A stretch of 39,618 nt of DNA from positions 1-39,618 of the forward strand of contig JBNKRZ010000025.1 in NCBI GenBank assembly GCA_050297015.1, written 5' to 3'. This stretch comes from JACKJA01 sp050297015 (GTDB lineage Bacteria; Pseudomonadota; Alphaproteobacteria; Micavibrionales; Micavibrionaceae). This document shows, piece after piece, positions 1-8,993 of the stretch; position 1 is the first letter of the stretch, and the number at the start of each line of letters is the position of its first letter. The notes beneath the pieces are model-generated. The model saw nothing but the letters and a program-made list of their open reading frames with translations, was not told the origin of the DNA and searched no databases. The position numbers and the translations under genes were made by a program.

Positions 1-689
1 GAGATGACAATCTTCCTCTTTTGAATTTACAAGATGAAAATCTGTCTAATATTAAAGCATTATTAATAGAGATAGGAAATCACGTAGGACAAATTGTTTT
101 GTATAAGACAATGGCTCCGGTAAATATTTTCAGTCGTTCAAGTTTCTTCCTTAAGAAGGATCAACATAGATTAGAACAAATCAATGATGAATTCTTAAGA
201 ATTAGCGCGGGTTTCCAAATGGTAAGAATTGCCGAAAATCTTTTTGTGTTAGACTTGGCTACCGTAGAAAAAAGTTTTGGATTTCATGATGTGATTATTC
301 GTGAAGCTACTGTTGGCATGGACGCCATTCGGGGTATGGATGTGGTTGAGAACCCCGAGTCCCTTGAAGAGCTTCTTGCTGATGTAAAATATGCTAGGCG
401 CTTTACAAAAGTGGCAAGATCTTCTCCCGTTATACAATCACGTGTTCCTAACACAGATATTATTAATTTTTGCAGAACGTTTCCAACCCTTGCAGGAAAA
501 ATACGTTTCAATGATGCAGGAGATAAGGTTTTGCTAGATACTCAGGTTTCCAAAGACTTATTTATAAAATTATTAATGGATAATTTTTTAACGTCAGAGC
601 TCACACGTTACCATTATGAAAGTGTTGCGAAGGATCAAGCTGAAGCTGAGATTGAATCTGAAGATAATGTAACAACGTTGGCGGCATGA
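1..689 (+). CDS. DUF4868 (KwaB-like) protein, 5' end missing
   Basis: The reading frame is open to the left edge, so the N-terminus lies outside the window; about 229 residues remain. The C-terminal part carries features I associate with DUF4868: a segment ending 'IRFNDAGDKVLLDTQ', then 'LLMDNFLTSELT', a conserved-looking 'SELT' block near the end. DUF4868 is the family of KwaB, the soluble partner in the two-gene Kiwa anti-phage system. No membrane KwaA-like gene is visible, though one could lie upstream. The stop overlaps the hsdR start by ATGA, so the two are probably translationally coupled. The gene is noticeably AT-rich compared with hsdR, suggesting a different origin. The family call is from remembered sequence features only; function in this context is inference. 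Confidence 0.6.
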   Translation, partial: DDNLPLLNLQDENLSNIKALLIEIGNHVGQIVLYKTMAPVNIFSRSSFFLKKDQHRLEQINDEFLRISAGFQMVRIAENLFVLDLATVEKSFGFHDVIIREATVGMDAIRGMDVVENPESLEELLADVKYARRFTKVARSSPVIQSRVPNTDIINFCRTFPTLAGKIRFNDAGDKVLLDTQVSKDLFIKLLMDNFLTSELTRYHYESVAKDQAEAEIESEDNVTTLAA

Positions 690-3600
690 CTAAAATCACA
701 GAAAATCATGTAGAAGAAGCGGCGCTGGACTGGCTGGAGGAGCTGGGTTTTGCGGTGCTGCATGGCTCTGTGATTGCGCCGGAAGGGGCTGCGCCGGAGC
801 GTGAGAGCTATGGCGATGTGATTTTGCGTGGGCGATTGCTTAAGGCTTTGGCGGAGTTAAACCCGCATCTTTCGCCATCCGTTTTTGATGATGTTGTGCG
901 GAAGATTGAGCAAAGCGAGACGCCTTCGCTGATTGAAGAAAACAGACGGCTTCATGGCCTCATCACGGACGGTGTTGATCTTGAGGTTATGCGCGATGAT
1001 GGCTCCTTAAGCGGTGAAACGATCAAGCTGATTGATTTCGAGAATATCGCGGCCAATGATTTTCTGGCCGTCAATCAATTTACAACAATAGAAAACGGCC
1101 ATGACCGCAGGCCGGATATTGTGTTGTTTGTAAATGGCCTGCCGCTGGCGGTGATCGAGCTTAAAAATGCGGGTGATGAAAACGCCACGATTGATAAAGC
1201 CTATAGTCAGCTTCAAACCTATAAAGAGCAAATCCCAAGCTTGTTTAGAACCAATGGCCTGCTGGTGACTTCGGACGGGATGGAAGCGCGGGTGGGATCG
1301 CTTACCGCCTCAAAAGACCGTTTCATGCCTTGGCGGACTACTGACGGTGTGAGTGTTGCCAAGAAGGGCTTGCCGGAAATGGAAGTCTTGATTAAGGGGC
1401 TGTTTAATCAAAGCCATTTCCTTGACCTGATTTCCGGCTTTACGGTTTTTGAAGATGACGGAACAAAGATTATCAAGAAAATTGCGGGCTATCACCAGTA
1501 TTTTGCCGTAAAGAAAGCCGTTGAAAGCACCTTGGGCGCGACCCAATCGGGCGGCGATCATAAGGCGGGCGTTATCTGGCACACGCAAGGATCGGGCAAA
1601 AGCCTTTTGATGACCTTTTATGCCGGACAGGTTGTGCGGCACAAGGACATGGAGAACCCTACGCTGGTGATTATTACAGATCGTAATGATCTTGATGAGC
1701 AGCTATTCGGGACGTTTTCAAATTGTAAGGCGTTGCTGCGCCAAACACCGAAGCAAGCCGGAGGGCGTGAGAATTTACAAGAGCTTTTGGCGGTAAATTC
1801 CGGCGGTATTATCTTTACGACTATTCAAAAATTCTTTCCTGCCAAAGACGAAACGGAAGTTCCGCTTTTGACGGATCGGCGCAATGTGATTGTAATTGCT
1901 GATGAAGCTCACAGAACGCAGTATGGCTTTGGTGCAAAGATTAATAAGGAAACAGGCGAGAAAACTTATGGCTTTGCCAAGTATCTGCGCGATGCTTTGC
2001 CGAATGCCTCTTATATCGGTTTTACCGGTACGCCGATTGAAAGCACAGACGTAAACACGCCCGCCGTATTTGGTGATTATATTGATGTTTATGATATTCA
2101 CCGCGCGGTTGAGGACGATGCGACTGTTCCGATTTATTATGAAAGCCGCATTGCCAAGCTTGATCTTGATGAAGATGAAAAGCCGCGCATTGATGCGGAG
2201 ATTGAAGAACTCACCGAGGATCAAGAGCAAGACGCGACCGAAAAGGCTAAAGGTAAATGGTCACGAATTGAGGCGCTGGCTGGCTCTGAAAAGCGCATCA
2301 AGCTAATTGCCAAGGATATTGTCGAGCATTTAGAATCGCGGCTTGATGCTATGCCCGGAAAGGCGATGGCGGTATGTATGAGCCGCCGTATATGCGTTGA
2401 TCTATATAATGCTATCGTGGAGTTTCGCCCCGATTGGCATAGTGACGATGACAAGAAAGGCGCGATTAAAATCGTGATGACGGGTTCGGCTTCTGACCCC
2501 GTAGAATGGCAAAGCCATATTGGCAGTAAGACACGCCGTGAAAATCTGGCAAAACGTGCGCGTAATCCGTCCGATGAACTAAAACTCGTTTTGGTGCGTG
2601 ATATGTGGCTTACGGGCTTTGATGCGCCTTGTATGCACACGATGTATATCGACAAGCCGATGAAGGGGCATGGCTTGATGCAGGCAATCGCCCGCGTAAA
2701 CCGCGTATTCAAAGACAAGCCAGGCGGCTTGATCGTTGATTATATCGGTATTGCTCAAAATCTTAAAAATGCGCTGATTGAATATTCGGACAGTGACCGC
2801 GCTAATACGGGCATTGACGAAGAAGAGGCTGTAGAAGCCCTACAAAAATGCTATGAGGTCGTGAAAGATATGTATCACGGCTTTGATTATTCATTGGGTA
2901 TTTCAGGAAAGCCGCAAGAAAGATTGCAAACTTTAGCTGGAGCGATGGAGTGGATACTCGATCAATTACAGCGCGAAGCTGAACAGGCTAAAACGGAAGA
3001 GCAGAAAAAGACAGTCCGCCGCCGTTATAATGATGCTGTTGTTGCCTTGACCCGTGCTTATGCGCTGGCCTCAGCCAGTGACTACGCGAAAGAAGTTCGG
3101 GATGAGGTGGGATTTTTCCAAGCGGTGAAGGCGGCTCTTGCAAAATCCACGGCCTCAGGAACAAAAAAATCGCCGGAAGACATTGAGGCAGGCATTCAGC
3201 AAATTCTGAGCCGCGCCGTGGTTTCCACGGAAATCATAGATATTTTGGCTGCGGCGGGCATTAAATCGCCAGACATATCCATTTTGTCGGATGATTTTTT
3301 GGCTGAGCTTAAGAATATGGAGCGTAAAAATTTGGCTTTAGAAGCCTTAAGAAAGCTTCTGAATGGTGAAATTAAATCTGCCAGCAGAACTAACGTAGTC
3401 CAATCACGCGCCTTTTCCGAACGCCTAGAAGATGCCATTAAACGCTATCATAACAATGCGCTTACAACTGCTGAGGTTTTAGAAGAGCTGATCCGAATTG
3501 CAAAGGATATTAAAGCGGCAAGACAGAGAGGCGAAGAAGAAGGTCTTTCTCCTGATGAAATAGCCTTCTATGACGCGCTGGCCGAAAATGACAGCGCTCT

Positions 3601-3835
3601 GGATGTGATGGGCGATAATCAGCTAAAGATTATAGCGCATGAGCTTATGACTTCTGTGAAGTCTAATATCTCTGTAGATTGGCAAAAGCGAGATAGTGCG
3701 CGGGCTAAGATACGGGTGCTTGTGAAGCGTATTTTGAAAAAATACGGCTATCCACCGGACTTAGAAAATGATGCTATTCGCACCGTGATTGAACAGGCCG
3801 AAATATGGTCTGCCGAATGGCAAGCTAAAAGATAG
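686..3835 (+). CDS. hsdR: Type I restriction enzyme, HsdR (R) subunit
   Basis: This is the motor and nuclease subunit of a type I restriction-modification complex, which translocates and cuts DNA lacking the host methylation. The N-terminal PD-(D/E)xK nuclease is visible near residues 142-160 (PDIVLF then VIELK). The SF2 translocase follows: Walker A QGSGKS near 298-303, the DEAH box (IADEAHRTQ) near 405, GFTGTP near 444 and the motif VI stretch QAIARVNRV near 665. A C-terminal helical region would bind the methyltransferase. At 1049 residues it is full length. No hsdM or hsdS lies in the window; they are probably upstream, or the subunit is an orphan. The start ATG sits within the stop of the DUF4868 gene. 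The frame is intact, so the protein should be active if its partners exist. Confidence 0.95.
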   Translation: MTKITENHVEEAALDWLEELGFAVLHGSVIAPEGAAPERESYGDVILRGRLLKALAELNPHLSPSVFDDVVRKIEQSETPSLIEENRRLHGLITDGVDLEVMRDDGSLSGETIKLIDFENIAANDFLAVNQFTTIENGHDRRPDIVLFVNGLPLAVIELKNAGDENATIDKAYSQLQTYKEQIPSLFRTNGLLVTSDGMEARVGSLTASKDRFMPWRTTDGVSVAKKGLPEMEVLIKGLFNQSHFLDLISGFTVFEDDGTKIIKKIAGYHQYFAVKKAVESTLGATQSGGDHKAGVIWHTQGSGKSLLMTFYAGQVVRHKDMENPTLVIITDRNDLDEQLFGTFSNCKALLRQTPKQAGGRENLQELLAVNSGGIIFTTIQKFFPAKDETEVPLLTDRRNVIVIADEAHRTQYGFGAKINKETGEKTYGFAKYLRDALPNASYIGFTGTPIESTDVNTPAVFGDYIDVYDIHRAVEDDATVPIYYESRIAKLDLDEDEKPRIDAEIEELTEDQEQDATEKAKGKWSRIEALAGSEKRIKLIAKDIVEHLESRLDAMPGKAMAVCMSRRICVDLYNAIVEFRPDWHSDDDKKGAIKIVMTGSASDPVEWQSHIGSKTRRENLAKRARNPSDELKLVLVRDMWLTGFDAPCMHTMYIDKPMKGHGLMQAIARVNRVFKDKPGGLIVDYIGIAQNLKNALIEYSDSDRANTGIDEEEAVEALQKCYEVVKDMYHGFDYSLGISGKPQERLQTLAGAMEWILDQLQREAEQAKTEEQKKTVRRRYNDAVVALTRAYALASASDYAKEVRDEVGFFQAVKAALAKSTASGTKKSPEDIEAGIQQILSRAVVSTEIIDILAAAGIKSPDISILSDDFLAELKNMERKNLALEALRKLLNGEIKSASRTNVVQSRAFSERLEDAIKRYHNNALTTAEVLEELIRIAKDIKAARQRGEEEGLSPDEIAFYDALAENDSALDVMGDNQLKIIAHELMTSVKSNISVDWQKRDSARAKIRVLVKRILKKYGYPPDLENDAIRTVIEQAEIWSAEWQAKR

Positions 3836-3934
3836 GCTAAAAATAGCAGGTCTTTACTTGTTCTGTGAATCCATATATATCCTAAGAAATTGTTAATCCC
3901 TAAAGAGTTATCCTAAAGAAAGAGGATGTTAATA

Positions 3935-3959
3935 GCGCACTTACGCAAACTCCGTTTGC
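3935..3959 (-). other. Putative oriT of the MobQ (RSF1010-like) type
   Basis: Read on the minus strand, a perfect 6-bp inverted repeat with 3-base loop (GCAAAC, GGA, GTTTGC) is followed at once by GTAAGTGCGC. A hairpin directly 5' of TAAGTGCGC is the layout of the RSF1010 transfer origin, whose nick lies in that conserved block. It sits about 33 bp upstream of the relaxase start, the usual place. The RSF1010 comparison is from memory; the hairpin and motif are read directly. Confidence 0.7.
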
Positions 3960-3991
3960 AGCGCTAAAAACGGCACGGGGATAACTGCGTT

Positions 3992-6196
3992 ATGGCGATC
4001 TATCATTGCTCGCTAAAAGTCTTTTCGAGGAGCGAAGGCCATTCGGCTGTTGCAGCCGCAGCCTATCGCTCCGGTTCAATCCTGAAGGATGAACGCGCTG
4101 GGCGCACGCACCGCTATCACAAACGTACAGGCGTAGCAGATACGTTTATTCTCGCGCCGTCTTCAGCCCCGAAAAGCTTTTTAACCCGTGCCTCTTTGTG
4201 GAATGCAGCAGAGGCCAGCGAAAACCGGAAAAATTCCCGCGTGGCGCGGGAGGTTATTCTTGCTCTGCCGCATGAGTTATCCGACAAAGCCCGTGCGGAA
4301 CTTACCCGCGATATGGGGCTTTATCTGCTTGAACGCTACCGCGTGGCTGTGGATGTAGCCATTCACAGCCCTTGCGAGGGTGACGGTCACGACCCTCGCA
4401 ATCACCACGCCCATCTTTTGTTTACGACTCGTGAGGTCACAAAAGAAGGGCTTGGTGCAAAAACTCGCATTCTTGATGACAAGGTTACTGGCCCTCAAGA
4501 AATCGAGATCATCCGCGAGGTGTGGGAAACACTGGCGAATGATGCGCTGGAACGCGCAGGCTTTCCGGATGCTAAGATCGACAGGCGCACTTTAGAGGCG
4601 CAGGGAGTCGACCGCATACCGCAAACCCACGAAGGCAAAGCCTCCAAAAACGCCGCAGCCTATGACAGCATTTTAACCAAAGCTTTCAAAGAGGCGGAAG
4701 AATCGGATGATGACGATGAGGGAAAAGAAGAAGGTTCAGGTGAAAAGACCTCTTCTTCTAGTTCATCATCCGGCGGCGGTAGTACAGCCTTACAAAGTAA
4801 GCCCCGCGAAGATAATCAAGGCCGTAAAATTGATTATCCCGCCATTGACCAAAAACACACCCGCAGCGCCTTTAATGCAGAGATCAAAGCCCTGAATGAA
4901 AAGCGGACGGCGTTTGGTGATAAGCCGTTAAAAGAACAAATCGCGCAACTCGATAGGCTCATGGAACGGCTGGATAAGCGCGTAGAAAAGCTACAGGCGC
5001 TTGAAATCAAGACCAGCCTGAAAGAAGCCATCAAACAATCTATTGCAAGCGTGGCGAAGCTGGCCACCGACTTGCTCACCAATCGCAAGGAGGCCAGAGC
5101 ATCCCTAAAACTGACTACGGAAGAAAAACAGGCGCGTAAGGAGCGGCATATCACCCGCTATGGCCGCAGCTACCGTGAAGGACTGCATAGCAAAATCAAA
5201 GAAATGAAACAAAACATGGCTCTTGTTGAGGCTAAAAAAGAGGACTTTCGCCGCTACAAGAGCTTTGTCGATAAGATCGACAGGGAAATTTCTAAACACC
5301 CCTCTATTACCACACTAGATAAAGAGCAGAACCCGCCGACTGCGCGGCGCATAACAGAAACAGAAATCAATCTCAAGCTTCACCTGAAAGCTGAAATGAT
5401 ACGCGCACAAATTCCGGCTGAATTTAAACCGCCGACAAGGGCAGAGCGTCAAACGCTTACGGCATCGACCGCCGTAAATAAAATTCTTCAAGCCAAGAGC
5501 GAACCGATCAAGATTGATAAGGCTGCTTTTGTCCAGCCGGAGGCAAAAGCAACGGCACGCAGCGAAATAAAGTTGCAACCTTCTAAGGCCGAAGCGCCGC
5601 CACTAAAGTCTGCATTTACCAGTAAAGCGGTAGTACAGCCAACGGCAAAAACTCAAGCCGAATATAAGCAGCCTATGCCTGTTAAAATTAAGGCGCTGGA
5701 ACAAGCCATAGCGCAACGGCAAACGGTTAAAGCAGAAGATCGTAAAAGCTGGTTTACAGCCGCGAATGAAAAAACACGTCCAATGACAGATATGATTGAT
5801 AGGGCGATTAAACAGCAACGGGCAGCACAGCCCACAATGGAACAGCCAAAGACACAAAATCAGGAAAAATTTACAAAGGCACAAGAGCGCCCTGAAAGAC
5901 GAACCACTTATAGCGAGGCGAGAGAAAAGACCCGCGCAGAAGCGGAAATTAAACGTGCTAAAGTGCCGCCGGAATATCGAGCAGAACCTTATGAAGAAAA
6001 AACAAACGCGCCAAGGGCGGAACAGCCAAAAGCTGAAAGTCAAAGTGCGTTTAACAATGCAACAACGGCAGAAAACGAACCTAAGCCGACAAAGCCAAGA
6101 ATGAGCGATACATTCAACATGAAGTCAGGTTTTAACGCTACCGCCGAAAGTGAGCAGGAGCAGCGACCAGACGAAGCCCCAGAAGCCGATATTTAA
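3992..6196 (+). CDS. MobA/MobL-family relaxase (MobQ)
   Basis: This is a conjugative relaxase that would nick the adjacent oriT and lead the strand into a recipient using another element's type IV secretion system. The N-terminus (MAIYHCSLKVFSR) closely resembles RSF1010 MobA. Tyr25 in the AAAAYR block is the likely nicking tyrosine, and NHHAHLLFTTRE at about 137-148 supplies the metal-binding histidines (H139, H141 in HAH). After the relaxase domain (about 1-230) there is an acidic stretch, a poly-Ser/Gly linker near 251-264, and a long charged helical tail rich in Ala, Glu and Lys with no recognisable helicase or primase motifs. At 734 residues it appears complete. No T4SS or coupling protein is in view, so the element is probably mobilizable rather than self-transmissible. 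Confidence 0.9.
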   Translation: MAIYHCSLKVFSRSEGHSAVAAAAYRSGSILKDERAGRTHRYHKRTGVADTFILAPSSAPKSFLTRASLWNAAEASENRKNSRVAREVILALPHELSDKARAELTRDMGLYLLERYRVAVDVAIHSPCEGDGHDPRNHHAHLLFTTREVTKEGLGAKTRILDDKVTGPQEIEIIREVWETLANDALERAGFPDAKIDRRTLEAQGVDRIPQTHEGKASKNAAAYDSILTKAFKEAEESDDDDEGKEEGSGEKTSSSSSSSGGGSTALQSKPREDNQGRKIDYPAIDQKHTRSAFNAEIKALNEKRTAFGDKPLKEQIAQLDRLMERLDKRVEKLQALEIKTSLKEAIKQSIASVAKLATDLLTNRKEARASLKLTTEEKQARKERHITRYGRSYREGLHSKIKEMKQNMALVEAKKEDFRRYKSFVDKIDREISKHPSITTLDKEQNPPTARRITETEINLKLHLKAEMIRAQIPAEFKPPTRAERQTLTASTAVNKILQAKSEPIKIDKAAFVQPEAKATARSEIKLQPSKAEAPPLKSAFTSKAVVQPTAKTQAEYKQPMPVKIKALEQAIAQRQTVKAEDRKSWFTAANEKTRPMTDMIDRAIKQQRAAQPTMEQPKTQNQEKFTKAQERPERRTTYSEAREKTRAEAEIKRAKVPPEYRAEPYEEKTNAPRAEQPKAESQSAFNNATTAENEPKPTKPRMSDTFNMKSGFNATAESEQEQRPDEAPEADI

Positions 6197-6198
6197 TT

Positions 6199-6297
6199 TA
6201 TACGCTAAATTGTATATTTCCATTTTATACGAATTAACGTATATTTCTATTTTATACGCTAAATTGTATATTTACATTTTATACAGATTGGCGTATA
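6199..6297 (+). promoter_or_regulatory. Four palindromic operators at exact 27-bp period upstream of hipB
   Basis: Four 18-bp sites of form TATACG-N6-CGTATA start at 6199, 6226, 6253 and 6280, each exactly 27 bp after the last. The second is a perfect palindrome in its half-sites; the first and third read TATACG-CTAAAT-TGTATA, and the fourth TATACA-GATTGG-CGTATA. AT-rich 9-bp spacers are nearly identical, so the array is also a tandem direct repeat. Position between the relaxase and hipB, and the HipB habit of repressing through spaced palindromes, suggest an autoregulatory operator array that covers the promoter. Replication iterons are a less likely alternative. Confidence 0.75.
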
Positions 6298-6319
6298 AAG
6301 GTAATAGGAGGATTTCGTT

Positions 6320-6568
6320 ATGGCCGATTTAGCACGTAGCCCAAAACAAATAGGAAATGCCATTCGCCGCGCTCGTAAAAAGTGCGGTATGAGCCAATCC
6401 GAATTGGGAGAAAAAACAGGCTTAAGGCAAGGCACAATATCTCTTATCGAGAGCGGACATTCGGCAGCAAAGTTAGAAACAATCTTGGCAATATTATCTA
6501 TGCTAGGACTTGAGTTTTCAATCAGAGAGCGTTCAGCAAAAAGTTTGCTTGAAGAAATGATGGAATAA
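6320..6568 (+). CDS. hipB: HipB-like XRE antitoxin
   Basis: This 82-residue protein is almost entirely an XRE-type helix-turn-helix: residues 10-65 include IGNAIRRARKKCGMSQSELG and the recognition region TGLRQGTISLIESG. It should bind and neutralise the downstream HipA and repress the locus through the four upstream palindromes. A strong ribosome-binding site (AGGAGG) lies 6-7 bases before the ATG. Its stop TAA shares a base with the hipA start (TAATG), so the two are translationally coupled in the usual antitoxin-first order. Confidence 0.92.
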   Translation: MADLARSPKQIGNAIRRARKKCGMSQSELGEKTGLRQGTISLIESGHSAAKLETILAILSMLGLEFSIRERSAKSLLEEMME

Positions 6569-7884
6569 TGGCGAGAACTAAGACACATCCACGCTTGAGC
6601 GTATATCAGAACGGCGAATTAGTTGGTTATCTATCTAAAGAGCCAAGTGGCGCTGTTGAGTTCGTCTATGCCGCTGAATGGCTTTCAAATGACCGTGCTT
6701 ATCCTGTGTCGCTATCTTTGCCTTTGCGAGAAGACGCTTATAAAGGTGCGCCAGTTCAAGCGGTGTTTGAAAACCTATTGCCGGACAATAATGATTTAAG
6801 GTCACGTGTAGCGGAAAAAGTTGGAGCAGATGGAACGGATGCCTATAGCTTATTGACGCAAATAGGCCGTGATTGCGTGGGTGCGTTACAGTTTTTTGCT
6901 GAAGATAGCGATATAGACTTTTCAGATTTAAATTCTATTCAGGGCGAAATTATCACCGATGAAGGGATTGAAAGCCTTTTGAATAATCTTGCGCGTGTTC
7001 CTTTGGGATTAGATAGAGAGCATGATTTTCGAATTTCAGTTGCAGGAGCGCAGGAAAAAACCGCTCTTTTGTTACACGATGGAAAATGGATGCGACCTTC
7101 TCGAACAACCCCAACCACACATATTTTTAAAACCCAGATAGGGCAACTAGAAGGTATTGATCTGTCAAATAGTGTTGAGAATGAATTTTATGGGCTGGCC
7201 GTTATGGGCGCGTTCGGACTTCCTGTAAACAAGGCAGAAATCAAAACTTTCGGTAAAACAAAGTCTTTAGTTATCGAGCGCTTTGATAGAATTTGGCGCG
7301 GCGCTTCGTTGCATCGTATTCCGCAAGAAGATATGTGCCAAGCTTTATCCATTCCGCCAAGCCGGAAGTATCAAAGTGATGATCGTCCGGTGAGTGAAAA
7401 GCAACCAAACATGGTTGAAATTTTGAACTTGCTAAAAGGTAGTGATAGGCCAGCAGAAGATCAAAAGGCATTCTTAAAAGCACAGATTATTTTTTGGCTT
7501 ATTAGTGCTACCGATGGCCATGCAAAAAATTTCAGTATCTATATAGGCACGGGTGGACGCTTTCAATTAACACCCTTCTATGACGTTCTAACAGTGCAGC
7601 CATATTCGGATGAATTGCAGCTTCGTAACAAAGAAATGAAAATGGCAATGTCCGTTGGTGACAGCAACCATTATCGTATGGATATAATTCAAGGGCGACA
7701 TTTTGTGCAAACTGTTAAAAAAGCTGGATTGCCGGAGTACATCGCAAAAGATGCACTAGATGAAATCGCGGGTTCAGCAGAAAAAACTATGAAATCAGTT
7801 GAGGAAAAACTTCCTTCAGACTTCCCTGAAGAGATACATGAGTCTGTAATGCGTGCAGTCAAATCGCGTTTGAACAGCTTTTGA
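6568..7884 (+). CDS. hipA: HipA serine/threonine kinase toxin
   Basis: The 438 residues match the length of E. coli HipA (440), a kinase that phosphorylates glutamyl-tRNA synthetase and causes growth arrest and persistence. Visible motifs are FRISVAGAQEKTALL at about 154-168, where Ser157 aligns with the autophosphorylated Ser150 of E. coli HipA; TPTTHIFK after it; VIERFDR near 233; the catalytic ATDGHAKNF (Asp316, Asn321); and the metal-binding TPFYDVLT (Asp339). All key residues are present, so the toxin looks active. It is coupled to hipB by a one-base overlap. Similarity to the E. coli protein runs along the whole length, including the C-terminal LPSDFPEEI segment. Confidence 0.95.
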   Translation: MARTKTHPRLSVYQNGELVGYLSKEPSGAVEFVYAAEWLSNDRAYPVSLSLPLREDAYKGAPVQAVFENLLPDNNDLRSRVAEKVGADGTDAYSLLTQIGRDCVGALQFFAEDSDIDFSDLNSIQGEIITDEGIESLLNNLARVPLGLDREHDFRISVAGAQEKTALLLHDGKWMRPSRTTPTTHIFKTQIGQLEGIDLSNSVENEFYGLAVMGAFGLPVNKAEIKTFGKTKSLVIERFDRIWRGASLHRIPQEDMCQALSIPPSRKYQSDDRPVSEKQPNMVEILNLLKGSDRPAEDQKAFLKAQIIFWLISATDGHAKNFSIYIGTGGRFQLTPFYDVLTVQPYSDELQLRNKEMKMAMSVGDSNHYRMDIIQGRHFVQTVKKAGLPEYIAKDALDEIAGSAEKTMKSVEEKLPSDFPEEIHESVMRAVKSRLNSF

Positions 7885-7950
7885 TGATGCTAGTCCCGAT
7901 AGGTGGGCGATAAGACTCCAAAGTTAAAATTTATTTGCAAGGTTATTAAA

Positions 7951-8802
7951 ATGGCTGAAAAAGAAGATAATTCGGAAGGTGTTCAGGAAGCTGAATTTAA
8001 AATTGAGGCTAGTTTTAGATTTTTTGACCAAAGCTTTAATAGGATAAAATATTTTTCATCTATGGCCAATAATCTTGATATTTCATGTTTGCCTAAAAAT
8101 TGGAGCATACAAAACAAAGACGGCCTCACATATATGGTGAGCGCTCCTCAAAATGATGAAGAAAAGCTCCGGCTTGTAGGCGGCTACCAGCACTTCATAC
8201 ACTGTTATTTGGTGCGTGACTGTATAGAGAGCTTTGCTTTGTCATTAGATAAGTTTTGTTTCATGCTGCTTTTAAACGGTAAGAGGATACAAGTGGACAA
8301 ACCATTACTTGAATCTCTGGGAGCTGAAGAAAAACAATTTTATAAAAAATTTGAGAAAGCTGGAATATCTTCTCAAGAAGGCAAAATTCAGCTCTTAAAA
8401 TCATATTTTGGTGTAGAATTACCTGATAATTTTTCAAGCGTTATTACTAGCTTGAAGGATATTCGGAATTGTTTTGCTCATGGAAATGGCTTTGTCAGGA
8501 TAACTGACGGTAAAAAAAGCGGTAAGAGTAAAAGGAAATTTATTTGGAATACCATCTCTGTTTTTGCGAGAGGGGAAGACACTGGTAAAATATACCCTTT
8601 ATTTTTAGGTGAACCTTTTCCTGAGTCTGTAAACGTGTGTGTAAAGATTGACGAACATATCAAATCTTATGATGTGGGTTCGCAGCTAAATTTTTCATCT
8701 GCTGAAGCATATGAGATTGCATTCTCACTTCAACAGATAAGCAGAAAGCTAATTGAAAAAGCCGCAGAAACACAGTCGATTAGAAAGCGCGATGTGGCAT
8801 AA
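7951..8802 (+). CDS. Uncharacterised protein with HEPN-type RxxxxH motif
   Basis: I do not recognise the full-length family. The protein of about 283 residues is largely helical, and the segment SLKDIRNCFAHGNGFV contains Arg172 and His177 in the RxxxxH pattern of HEPN domains, many of which are RNases in toxin-antitoxin, abortive infection and CRISPR-linked systems. A preceding long helix (YQHFIHCYLVRDCIESFALSLD is split here as YQHFIHCYLV then RDCIESFALSLD) fits a HEPN helical bundle. I chose ATG 7951 because GCAAGG stands 8 bases before it; a GTG at 7903 in the same frame has no good site. It follows hipA by 66 bp in the same direction, so it may be an extra arm of the same stress or defence locus. 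Function is inference. Confidence 0.6.
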   Translation: MAEKEDNSEGVQEAEFKIEASFRFFDQSFNRIKYFSSMANNLDISCLPKNWSIQNKDGLTYMVSAPQNDEEKLRLVGGYQHFIHCYLVRDCIESFALSLDKFCFMLLLNGKRIQVDKPLLESLGAEEKQFYKKFEKAGISSQEGKIQLLKSYFGVELPDNFSSVITSLKDIRNCFAHGNGFVRITDGKKSGKSKRKFIWNTISVFARGEDTGKIYPLFLGEPFPESVNVCVKIDEHIKSYDVGSQLNFSSAEAYEIAFSLQQISRKLIEKAAETQSIRKRDVA

Positions 8803-8993
8803 AATTTCGACACGCAATCTTGTAGTAAAAACCTGAAGAGCGTGGCCTTTTTATAAAAGTCGTGCCATTCTTGTGTAAGTAATTGTCCTTATTGCCGAAA
8901 TCGGCGCGAATCAGTCACACAAATTCTCGCACAATATTATGGCAATCGTTAAATTATCCTTTAAAATCAATAAATTAAAAATAGGCCTTTAAA

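Noticed and set aside
1..689. A complete Kiwa (kwaAB) system
   Set aside because: Only a KwaB-like fragment is present; no four-helix KwaA is in the window.
6199..6297. CRISPR-like short repeat array
   Set aside because: The units are directly abutting with near-identical AT-rich spacers and no cas genes; palindromes before hipB fit operators better.
8803..8993. Possible terminator or small gene after the HEPN-motif gene
   Set aside because: No ORF with a ribosome-binding site and only weak A/T-rich symmetry; nothing supportable.
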